Below, one piece after another: positions 56,275 through 64,000 of a DNA stretch of 64,000 bases. Below the pieces are notes generated by a model. The model saw only the letters and a list, made by a program, of their open reading frames with translations, made no database searches and had not been told where the DNA came from. The DNA is from Geobacter sp. (GTDB lineage Bacteria > Desulfobacterota > Desulfuromonadia > Geobacterales > Pseudopelobacteraceae). Made by a program: the position numbers and the translations under genes. Every line of letters begins with the position of its first letter. The stretch's first letter is position 1. The stretch covers positions 1-64,000 of the forward strand of contig WKKS01000014.1 of the NCBI GenBank assembly GCA_009684515.1, given 5' to 3'.

Positions 56275-57879
56275 ATGAGTAATATATTTAAACCACGTTC
56301 AGTGTATATTGCAGCTTCATGGATGGCACCGGTAGGCAAGTATAACGGAAGTGACAAGGAAAATATGTCCTTTCTGGAAATGGCAGAGTGTTGCGGGAAC
56401 ATCTTTGATGGGAGCCCGGTACGGCGTCGGGAGATTGAGGCGGTTGTCGTCGGCAGTCAAAACCCGGCGGCATTCTCCGGGGTTGATAATACTGCGGCAA
56501 AAATAGCCGGAATATTGGAGATATCTGGTGCCAGATCGGTCTTGGTGGATACCGCTTCTTCGTCGGGTGCATCAGCTTTCGAAAGTGCATATCTTGAAGT
56601 GGCATCCGGCCGTTTTGACCATGTTCTTGCTGTTGGCATTCAAAAAATGAGTGATGCCAGTACGTCAGAATCCACCCGCATCATTGCGGGTGTTATAGAC
56701 CGCCATGAGTCTGAATACGGATTAACCATGCCCGCCTGTGGAGCGCTGGTTGCCCGTGCACTTAAAGAGCGCCTTGGATTGAATGAAGAAGAGTGGGTCG
56801 CCTACTCTGGCCTGCTGACTCAGCGCAGCCAGCGCTATGCGGCACGGAATCCTGATGCACATTTAAACTATAAAATCGAATTAGACGACTATTACAGGCA
56901 GATAGCCAATAATAAAAACTATCTTTACTGGGATCCACTTCGTTATCATGACTTTTGCCCAATGTCAGACGGAATGGCATCCATTATCCTGACGTCAAAA
57001 CCGCAAGATGTTCTTGTCAGTGGCGTCGGTAGCGCCACGGATATTCCCACCATTGCTGACCGCAACTACTTTCATTCGTTTCCGGCGACTGTCACTGCCG
57101 CCGGATATGCTTATGGTATGGCTGGAATAAAAAATATTCGTTCTTTTGCAGGAAATCTGCACGTCAATATGCATGATCCCTTCAATGGTTTTGGACCGAT
57201 CAACCTGGTGGACCTTGGTATTGTTTCAAGTAGTCGACTTATGGATGCTCTTTTGGATGAAAATCTGACTGGGGAAAATGGAGAATTCCCGACCAACTTG
57301 ACAGGTGGTCTGAAGGGGAGGGGGCATCCTTTGGGGGCAACCGGCATGATTCAGATAGTTGAAAACCACTGGCTTATTCGTGAGCGTGGTTTTGCAGCTG
57401 CCCTATCACATTCGATTGGAGGCCCGATCAACAACAACGTCGTAACTTTGCTGGAACGAAGCGAGCATTATCATTCGCGTCAACACAACAGATTTAAACC
57501 GTGGGGGATGCCATCTTTAGGGAAGCTGAAGCCAAAGGGTGTTACCCTCGATGCACTGCTTTCCTCAGGCAGGGTATTGGAGGGCTCTTTTGTGACGTCT
57601 ACAGCCCGATTTAATTATAAGAATGGTCGACCTGAGGTGGTTGTTTTGATCATTTCCTGTCGCCATGAAGGCGGCACACACAAGTTCCTGTTCGGAGTGG
57701 AGGGAGAGCATTATTCACAGATATCGACTTTTAAACCTGGTGACAATGTTGCTGTGGAACGGATTAACGGTGCAATTCACGTGAACAGCATACCTATCAG
57801 GAAATTCTATGAACGAACAGTAAATGGTTTGGTGGAGCTGGCTGGAAACAGTTGGAAAAAAATTGTTAGCAAGAAATAG
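56275..57879 (+). CDS. Thiolase-fold protein lacking both catalytic cysteines
   Basis: A 534-aa protein. Residues about 1-390 have the thiolase fold of the SCP2/archaeal acetyl-CoA acetyltransferase class, with FAAALSHSIGG and GRGHPLGATGMIQIVE. The nucleophile Cys of the usual CASG motif is Ser here (DTASSSGA, about 93), and the second Cys is Ser too (SHSIGGPINN), while the GHP His is kept. The last 110 residues are beta-rich and look like a DUF35 OB fold. ATG 56275 is chosen with GGAG 6 bp upstream. Confidence 0.78.
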   Translation: MSNIFKPRSVYIAASWMAPVGKYNGSDKENMSFLEMAECCGNIFDGSPVRRREIEAVVVGSQNPAAFSGVDNTAAKIAGILEISGARSVLVDTASSSGASAFESAYLEVASGRFDHVLAVGIQKMSDASTSESTRIIAGVIDRHESEYGLTMPACGALVARALKERLGLNEEEWVAYSGLLTQRSQRYAARNPDAHLNYKIELDDYYRQIANNKNYLYWDPLRYHDFCPMSDGMASIILTSKPQDVLVSGVGSATDIPTIADRNYFHSFPATVTAAGYAYGMAGIKNIRSFAGNLHVNMHDPFNGFGPINLVDLGIVSSSRLMDALLDENLTGENGEFPTNLTGGLKGRGHPLGATGMIQIVENHWLIRERGFAAALSHSIGGPINNNVVTLLERSEHYHSRQHNRFKPWGMPSLGKLKPKGVTLDALLSSGRVLEGSFVTSTARFNYKNGRPEVVVLIISCRHEGGTHKFLFGVEGEHYSQISTFKPGDNVAVERINGAIHVNSIPIRKFYERTVNGLVELAGNSWKKIVSKK

Positions 57880-57896
57880 GTAACACCTGAAGGCAC

Positions 57897-57927
57897 AAAA
57901 AAACGGTCGGAGATATTTCTCCGACCG
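57897..57927 (-). terminator. rpoC terminator
   Basis: A perfect 10-bp stem (CGGTCGGAGA 57904-57913, TCTCCGACCG 57918-57927) with a TATT loop. Seven T residues follow on the minus strand. Confidence 0.9.
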
Positions 57928-57958
57928 ATATCAAAAACTATCAAATGTTCAGCTTAGG

Positions 57959-60900
57959 TTACGCCGCTTCAAGTGAATCGTCGTCATCTTCTTCGTCTCT
58001 TTTTTCCGCTGCAACTGGTGTGCTCTGCTGTACAGGCACTTCAGTCTGCAGGCGAATTCCACGGTAGCGAGCGATGCCGGTACCGGCTGGAATCAGTCGG
58101 CCCATGATGACATTCTCTTTGAGTCCCCGCAGATGGTCTATCTTTCCTTCTATTGCTGCCTGGGTCAATACTTTGGTTGTCTCTTGGAATGAGGCCGCCG
58201 AAATGAAAGACTCGGTTGAGAGAGACGCCTTTGTGATGCCAAGTAATAGAGGTTCGGCAATCGCGGGACGTTTATCTGCAGCAAAAGCTTTTTCGTTTTC
58301 CTGCTCAAATACGTAGCGTTCAACCTGATCATCGACCAACAGATTGGTGTCGCCAGTGTCCTTAACTCGAACCCGTCTCAGCATTTGGCGAACAATAACC
58401 TCAATATGCTTATCGTTGATCTTAACACCTTGCAAACGATAAACCTCTTGTACTTCATCAACCAGGTATTTAGCCAGTTCTTTGACGCCGAGTACTCTCA
58501 GGATATCATGTGGATTGGATGAACCATCCATGAGCGGCTCACCTGCACGCACATGATCTCCTTCGTGAACACTAATATGTTTACCCTTAGGGATCAAATA
58601 CTCTTTTGGTTCACCCAATTCCGGCGTAACGATAACTTTACGCTTTCCTTTGGCATCCTTGCCGTATGTCACACGGCCGTCAATTTCTGTGATAACTGCA
58701 AAGTCCTTCGGTTTACGTGCTTCAAACAGTTCCGCAACTCGTGGCAGACCGCCCGTGATGTCCTTGGTCTTTGTCGTTTCCCGAGGTATTTTAGCTATAA
58801 TGTCACCAGCACTGATGATAGTGTCATCGATAACCGAAATGTTTGCACCGGCAGGCAGGAAGTAGCGACCGATTGTTCCGCCACCCTCGCCATTTGCGTC
58901 CTTAATGGCAATACGAGGACGTTTGTCGGTATCTTTTGTCTCGATGATGACCTTTCGTGAAAGACCGGTTACATCATCAAGCTGCTCTTCCATTGTAACG
59001 CCTTCGATTATGTCGGCAAACTTGATTCTACCGGCAACCTCAGTCAATATCGGCATGGTGTAGGGGTCCCACTCTGCAAGTGTGACACCCTGCTTGACTG
59101 CGCCATCAGGTGCGATCTTGATTTTAGCACCGTAAACTACGGTGTATTTCTCGCGTTCACGACCCGATTCATCAATAACGGCAATTTCACCATTACGATT
59201 CATAACAATGTGATGACCTTCATTGTTTACAACGGTATTCACGTTTATGTACTTGATAATACCATCTGCTCGTGCTTCCAGAGACGTTTGTTCAGCGTGA
59301 CGTGATGCGGTACCACCGATGTGGAAGGTACGCATTGTCAGCTGTGTGCCTGGCTCACCAATAGATTGAGCAGCAATGACGCCGACCGCTTCACCCATGT
59401 TGACACTGTGACCACGTGCCAGGTCACGGCCATAGCACTTGGCGCAAATCCCGCGCTTGCTTTGGCAGGTAAGCACCGAACGAATCTTGATTTTCTCAAG
59501 TCCGGCATCCTCGATGCGTTTTACCAGATACTCGTCGATCTCCTGATTTGCTTCAACCAAGATTTCGTCAGTAATCGGATCGTGGATGTCTTCCAGGGCA
59601 ACGCGTCCAAGAATACGGTCACCAATGTGCTCGATGATTTCACCACCTTCAGTAAGTGATGCAACCATCAGGCCATCCAGGGTTCCGCAGTCGGTCTCAG
59701 TGATGATAGCATCCTGTGCAACATCAACCAAACGACGGGTCAGGTAACCTGAGTTAGCTGTTTTAAGCGCGGTATCCGCAAGACCTTTTCGTGCGCCGTG
59801 GGTTGAGATGAAGTATTGAAGAACGGTCAGGCCTTCACGGAAGTTTGCAGTAATAGGTGTTTCAATGATCTCACCGGAAGGCTTGGCCATCAAACCACGC
59901 ATACCTGCAAGCTGTCGAATCTGCTGTGCGGAACCACGGGCTCCGGAGTCTGCCATCATATGAATTGCATTGAATGACGGTGTTTCTATCTTGTTTCCGG
60001 CACGGTCAATAACGATCTCTTTTGAGAGGTTATCAAGCATTTCTTTGGCAATTTCTTCTGTCGCTTTTGCCCAGATGTCAATTACCTTGTTGTAGCGCTC
60101 GCCGTCGGTAATCAAACCTTCGGTGTACTGGTTCTGAATCTCTGTGACTTCTTCTTCAGCACTGGCTATGATAGCGGGTTTCCCCTCCGGTATTACCATG
60201 TCGTCCAGGCAGATTGAAACACCGGCCAGATTCGCATATTTGAATCCGATATCCTTGAGCCTGTCAGCCAGAATGACTGTTTCCTTGCTGTCTGACAACC
60301 GGTAGCAGGTGTCTACGAGGTTGGATAGTTCTTTTTTAGTCATAACTTTGTTGACTGCAGAGAATGGTACAGCATCAGGAAGGACGTCACGCAGCAGAAT
60401 TCTACCGGGTGTTGTATCCACCATCTGTGGTTTTTCGTCCGTAATCAGGTTCTTCATGCGGACTTTAATCTTTGCCTGTATGTTGACAACACCGGAATCG
60501 AATGCAATCCGAACTTCTTCAGGAGAAGAAAAGCAACCTGAAACACTCATTCCGCCTTCGAGTTCTTTTTCGGTTGGCCTGTAGTACTCGCCCAAAACAT
60601 TTATCCGGTCGCGGGTCATGTAATAGGCACCCAGAACCATGTCCTGTGAAGGAACGATAATTGGTTTACCGTTGGCAGGCGAGAGGATATTGTTGGTAGA
60701 CATCATCAATACTCGCGCTTCAACCTGACTCTCAATTGAAAGCGGCAGGTGAACAGCCATCTGGTCACCGTCGAAGTCGGCGTTGAAGGCAGTACAGACC
60801 AGCGGGTGCAACTGGATGGCCTTGCCTTCAATAAGCACAGGTTCAAAAGCCTGGATACCCAGTCTGTGGAGCGTCGGGGCACGGTTTAACATGACCGGAT

Positions 60901-62158
60901 GTTCTTTGATGACTTCTTCAAGTACATCCCAAACTTCAGGTCGTTCCTTTTCAACCATCTTCTTAGCGCTCTTAATGGTAGTAACGTATCCACGTTCTTC
61001 GAGCTTGTTGTAAATGAAGGGTTTGAATAGTTCCAAAGCCATCTTTTTGGGGAGTCCACACTGATGGAGCTTCAGTTCGGGACCTACGACGATAACTGAA
61101 CGACCAGAATAGTCGACACGCTTACCAAGCAGGTTCTGACGGAAACGACCAGACTTTCCCTTCAGCATGTCTGACAGGGATTTTAGAGGGCGTTTGTTAG
61201 GGCCGGCAATTGCGCGTCCACGGCGACCGTTGTCGAAGAGGGCATCGACCGCTTCCTGTAGCATCCGTTTTTCATTCCGGATAATAACTTCAGGCGCCTG
61301 CAGTTCACACAGTCGCTTCAGTCGGTTATTACGGTTGATAACGCGTCGGTAAAGGTCGTTCAGGTCCGATGTTGCAAAACGACCTCCATCAAGAGGTACC
61401 AACGGGCGGAGCTCTGGTGGGAGAACCGGGATGCACTCCAGAATCATCCACTCCGGTTTATTACCCGAATGTCTGAACGCCTCTACAACTTTGAGCCTTT
61501 TAGCCGTCTTCTTGCGCTTAGCTTCACTGGTTGATTCCACCATTTCAGTGCGCAATGTGACTGCGAGATCTTCCAGATCCAGCGATCGCAGGCAATCACG
61601 GATAGCCTCAGCTCCCATTCCGCCGGAGAAGGCGTCGGAACCGTATTCCTGCTGCATCTTGATGTATTTGTCCTCTGACATCACTTCACAGAACTGAAGG
61701 GGGGTGTTTTTCGGGTCGCTGATTACAAAACCCTCAAAATAAAGAACTTTCTCAAGATCTTTCAGGGTTATGTCAAGCAGGTTACCGATTCGCGATGGCA
61801 GAGATTTTAGAAACCAGATATGTGCTACCGGCGTAGCCAGGTCAATATGTCCGAGTCTCTCACGCCGAACTTTTGAGGGAATTACTTCAACGCCGCACTT
61901 CTCGCAAATAATACCGCGGTGCTTCATTCTTTTGTATTTGCCGCAGTTGCACTCATAGTCTTTTGTAGGGCCAAAAATCTTGGCGCAAAAAAGACCGTCG
62001 CGTTCGGGCTTGAAGGTACGATAGTTAATGGTCTCCGGCTTTTTAACTTCACCATGTGACCTCTCCCGAATCTTGTCAGGAGATGAAATTGATATGCGAA
62101 TTGCTGAAAAGTGGAGTGGATCTTTTGGTTTATCAAAAAAGCTGAAATAATCTTCCAC
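57959..62158 (-). CDS. rpoC: RNA polymerase beta' subunit
   Basis: A 1399-aa complete beta' subunit. The active-site [14 protein letters not shown] is present, the N-terminal zinc site is [20 protein letters not shown] and the second is [14 protein letters not shown]. An acidic tail ([11 protein letters not shown]) ends it. GGAG precedes the ATG, which is 69 bp after rpoB. It ends at a strong terminator and faces the thiolase-like gene, so rpsL and rpsG do not follow it. Confidence 0.97.
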   Translation of the reverse strand: MEDYFSFFDKPKDPLHFSAIRISISSPDKIRERSHGEVKKPETINYRTFKPERDGLFCAKIFGPTKDYECNCGKYKRMKHRGIICEKCGVEVIPSKVRRERLGHIDLATPVAHIWFLKSLPSRIGNLLDITLKDLEKVLYFEGFVISDPKNTPLQFCEVMSEDKYIKMQQEYGSDAFSGGMGAEAIRDCLRSLDLEDLAVTLRTEMVESTSEAKRKKTAKRLKVVEAFRHSGNKPEWMILECIPVLPPELRPLVPLDGGRFATSDLNDLYRRVINRNNRLKRLCELQAPEVIIRNEKRMLQEAVDALFDNGRRGRAIAGPNKRPLKSLSDMLKGKSGRFRQNLLGKRVDYSGRSVIVVGPELKLHQCGLPKKMALELFKPFIYNKLEERGYVTTIKSAKKMVEKERPEVWDVLEEVIKEHPVMLNRAPTLHRLGIQAFEPVLIEGKAIQLHPLVCTAFNADFDGDQMAVHLPLSIESQVEARVLMMSTNNILSPANGKPIIVPSQDMVLGAYYMTRDRINVLGEYYRPTEKELEGGMSVSGCFSSPEEVRIAFDSGVVNIQAKIKVRMKNLITDEKPQMVDTTPGRILLRDVLPDAVPFSAVNKVMTKKELSNLVDTCYRLSDSKETVILADRLKDIGFKYANLAGVSICLDDMVIPEGKPAIIASAEEEVTEIQNQYTEGLITDGERYNKVIDIWAKATEEIAKEMLDNLSKEIVIDRAGNKIETPSFNAIHMMADSGARGSAQQIRQLAGMRGLMAKPSGEIIETPITANFREGLTVLQYFISTHGARKGLADTALKTANSGYLTRRLVDVAQDAIITETDCGTLDGLMVASLTEGGEIIEHIGDRILGRVALEDIHDPITDEILVEANQEIDEYLVKRIEDAGLEKIKIRSVLTCQSKRGICAKCYGRDLARGHSVNMGEAVGVIAAQSIGEPGTQLTMRTFHIGGTASRHAEQTSLEARADGIIKYINVNTVVNNEGHHIVMNRNGEIAVIDESGREREKYTVVYGAKIKIAPDGAVKQGVTLAEWDPYTMPILTEVAGRIKFADIIEGVTMEEQLDDVTGLSRKVIIETKDTDKRPRIAIKDANGEGGGTIGRYFLPAGANISVIDDTIISAGDIIAKIPRETTKTKDITGGLPRVAELFEARKPKDFAVITEIDGRVTYGKDAKGKRKVIVTPELGEPKEYLIPKGKHISVHEGDHVRAGEPLMDGSSNPHDILRVLGVKELAKYLVDEVQEVYRLQGVKINDKHIEVIVRQMLRRVRVKDTGDTNLLVDDQVERYVFEQENEKAFAADKRPAIAEPLLLGITKASLSTESFISAASFQETTKVLTQAAIEGKIDHLRGLKENVIMGRLIPAGTGIARYRGIRLQTEVPVQQSTPVAAEKRDEEDDDDSLEAA

Positions 62159-62186
62159 GATGCTCTCCTTCGTTAGTCTTATGCCA

Positions 62187-62211
62187 GGGGTCCGATTTGT
62201 GGTCGGACCCC
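62187..62211 (-). other. rpoB-rpoC intercistronic hairpin
   Basis: GGGGTCCGA (62187-62195) and TCGGACCCC (62203-62211) form a perfect 9-bp stem between rpoB and rpoC. No T-run follows on the minus strand, so it is more likely an mRNA processing or stability element than a terminator. Confidence 0.6.
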
Positions 62212-62227
62212 GGCAAAGAAGTCATTA

Positions 62228-64000
62228 TTATTCTTCGTCGCCTTCGAGCAGATCAACATCCAAACAGAGTGACTGTAGTTCCTTGATGAGAACATTGAAG
62301 GATTCTGGCAGGCCTGGTTCAAGAGTGTGTTTGCCCTTGACTATCGCCTCGTACATACGTGTTCGTCCGGAAACATCATCGGACTTGACTGTCAGAAACT
62401 CCTGCAGTGCGTGTGCAGCACCGTAGGCTTCCATGGCCCAGACCTCCATCTCACCAAGGCGCTGGCCACCAAATTGTGCCTTGCCGCCCAGTGGTTGCTG
62501 GGTGACGAGACTGTATGGCCCGATGGAACGGGCGTGAATCTTATCATCAACTAGATGGTGAAGTTTGAGTACATACATGACGCCAACGGTGACCTTGTTG
62601 TCAAAAGGTTCGCCAGTACGTCCATCAAACAAAGTAACCTGGCCGGATGAGTGCAGATTGGCTTTGCCAAGCATCGCTTTGATCTGAGCCTCAGTGGCTC
62701 CTTCAAAAACCGGCGAGGCCATTGCTACGCCGCGCTGCAAACGCCGAGCAACTTTTAGCAGTTCATCCTGGTTCAGGCCATCGATAAAAGCACCGACCTC
62801 TTCATCGCCATATACATCTTTTAGATATGCTCTTAAACTATCTTCAGAAGTATGCTTTTCAAGCATATCTTCGATTTTCCAGCCAATGCCCTTTGCCGCC
62901 CAGCCAAGATGGGTTTCAAGAATCTGGCCGACGTTCATACGAGAAGGTACACCCAGCGGGTTAAGTACTATCTCTACCGGACGACCATCTTCCATGTAAG
63001 GCATGTCTTCCTCAGGCATAATACGAGAGACAACACCCTTGTTACCGTGACGACCGGCCATCTTGTCGCCGACTTGCAGTTTACGTTTAATCGAGATGTA
63101 TATTTTTACCATCTTGATTACACCTGGAGGAAGGTCATCTCCACGTTTCAACTTTTGAATCTTATCTTCAAAGACGCTGTGAATAAGGTCAATCTGGCGG
63201 TTAAGGGTTTCGAGTATCTGATGGACCTTGTCGTCGGTTTCATCATCGTCGCTGACGGAAATACTGCTCCAGACATTTCCGGGCATTTCGGATAGTACCT
63301 CTTCGGTTATCTTCTTGCCCTTGGCGAGGAGCAGTTCACCACTGCTATTCTCGAGTTTTACCGCAAGTGTTTTCCCATGCAACAGCCTTCTGAGCTTTCC
63401 TGTAGCAGAATCCCGAATGATGCGAATCTCGTCCTGCTCATCCTTGCGAAGTTTTTCTTCTTCTGCCTTTTCAATCAACTCTGTACGCGAATCCTTGTCG
63501 TTGCCTTTGCGCGAGAATATCTTGGCACCGATAACAGTACCTTCAACGCCTGGGGGAACTGTAAGCGATGTGTCACGAACATCGCCGGCTTTTTCACCAA
63601 AGATGGCACGCAGCAGTTTCTCTTCTGGTGACAGTTGGGTTTCACCCTTTGGAGTGATCTTACCAACCAGAATATCTCCGGGCTTTACTTCCGCACCGAT
63701 ACGGATAATACCTGATTCGTCAAGATCCTTGAGTGTCTCTTCACCCAAATTGGGTATGTCGGAAGTAATTTCTTCTTTACCTAATTTTGTATCGCGGGCC
63801 ACGCACTCAAACTCTTCAATATGGATAGACGTGTATCGGTCATCCTTTACAAGTTTTTCAGATATGAGAATGGAGTCCTCGTAGTTGTAGCCGCCCCAAG
63901 GCATAAAGGCTACTACTACATTCTGGCCAAGTGCCAGTTCACCCATGTCAGTTGAAGGCCCATCAGCAATGACTGCTCCGCGTTTAACCTTATCGCCAAC
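62228..64000 (-). CDS. rpoB: RNA polymerase beta subunit, 3' part
   Basis: The C-terminal 590 residues of the beta subunit. The frame runs off the right edge without a start ([20 protein letters not shown] precedes the first internal Met). Landmarks are [36 protein letters not shown] and [20 protein letters not shown]. It is the leading partner of rpoC. Confidence 0.97.
   Translation of the reverse strand, partial: VGDKVKRGAVIADGPSTDMGELALGQNVVVAFMPWGGYNYEDSILISEKLVKDDRYTSIHIEEFECVARDTKLGKEEITSDIPNLGEETLKDLDESGIIRIGAEVKPGDILVGKITPKGETQLSPEEKLLRAIFGEKAGDVRDTSLTVPPGVEGTVIGAKIFSRKGNDKDSRTELIEKAEEEKLRKDEQDEIRIIRDSATGKLRRLLHGKTLAVKLENSSGELLLAKGKKITEEVLSEMPGNVWSSISVSDDDETDDKVHQILETLNRQIDLIHSVFEDKIQKLKRGDDLPPGVIKMVKIYISIKRKLQVGDKMAGRHGNKGVVSRIMPEEDMPYMEDGRPVEIVLNPLGVPSRMNVGQILETHLGWAAKGIGWKIEDMLEKHTSEDSLRAYLKDVYGDEEVGAFIDGLNQDELLKVARRLQRGVAMASPVFEGATEAQIKAMLGKANLHSSGQVTLFDGRTGEPFDNKVTVGVMYVLKLHHLVDDKIHARSIGPYSLVTQQPLGGKAQFGGQRLGEMEVWAMEAYGAAHALQEFLTVKSDDVSGRTRMYEAIVKGKHTLEPGLPESFNVLIKELQSLCLDVDLLEGDEE

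Overview
The window looks like the chromosome of a Geobacter-type bacterium (Desulfuromonadia). The signs are many multiheme c-type cytochromes (a triheme c7 protein, a dodecaheme 'nanowire' cytochrome of four c7 units, and a ten-heme lipoprotein), a Cyc2-like heme-porin, SPOR/AMIN/TPR proteins, and HDOD and GGDEF signalling genes. The assignment rests on gene content alone. The left end is accessory DNA and the rest is mostly core genome. No CRISPR array was seen.

Region 1 (about 0.5-10.8 kb) is a decayed defence-type island, all on the minus strand and abutting the 3' end of a tRNA-Arg(CCT). A tyrosine-integrase remnant sits next to the tRNA and is fused to a metallophosphoesterase that has lost its 5' end. 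Next come a 379-aa unknown gene, an AbiEi/AbiEii pair, an 85-aa acidic protein, and a NUDIX hydrolase translationally coupled to a PLD-helicase-DUF3427 protein. The far end holds an AIPR gene without its N-terminus, an alpha/beta-hydrolase gene with an in-frame amber stop, and a gene fragment cut off by a 136-bp IS21-like remnant. The NUDIX-helicase and AbiE units look intact; both flanks are eroding.

Region 2 (10.8-31.5 kb) is housekeeping: surE-pcm-rpoS-apt (no nlpD), a quinone oxidoreductase, an exported peroxiredoxin, a cyclophilin with a ferritin-like protein, AMIN, TonB and TPR proteins, DedA-TrmJ-SemiSWEET, LemA-TPM, and an isoprenoid set xseA-xseB-ispA-dxs followed by a small J-domain protein and a TPR-metallopeptidase. 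tRNA-Pro(TGG) closes it.

Region 3 (31.6-37.1 kb) is the most interesting block. It is a five-gene minus-strand operon with a recognisable sigma70 promoter. It encodes a soluble protein paralogous to the product at 21.1 kb, a six-helix membrane protein, a ten-heme lipoprotein, a porin with a fused N-terminal Cyc2-like monoheme domain and a long linker, and a monoheme cytochrome. I read it as a candidate outer-membrane electron conduit.

Region 4 (37.4-57.9 kb) holds maeB, a ROK glucokinase, an HDOD/GGDEF signalling trio, the dodecaheme cytochrome with a near-consensus promoter, nadC-birA-coaX, an EF-G paralogue, a SPOR protein, a HEAT-like protein with an MglA-like GTPase, a kinase-BON fusion, PHP and endonuclease III genes, a beta-hydroxyacid dehydrogenase, and a thiolase homologue lacking both catalytic cysteines. 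Region 5 (57.9-64 kb) is rpoC and the 3' part of rpoB. rpoC ends at a strong terminator facing a convergent gene, so rpsL does not follow it here.
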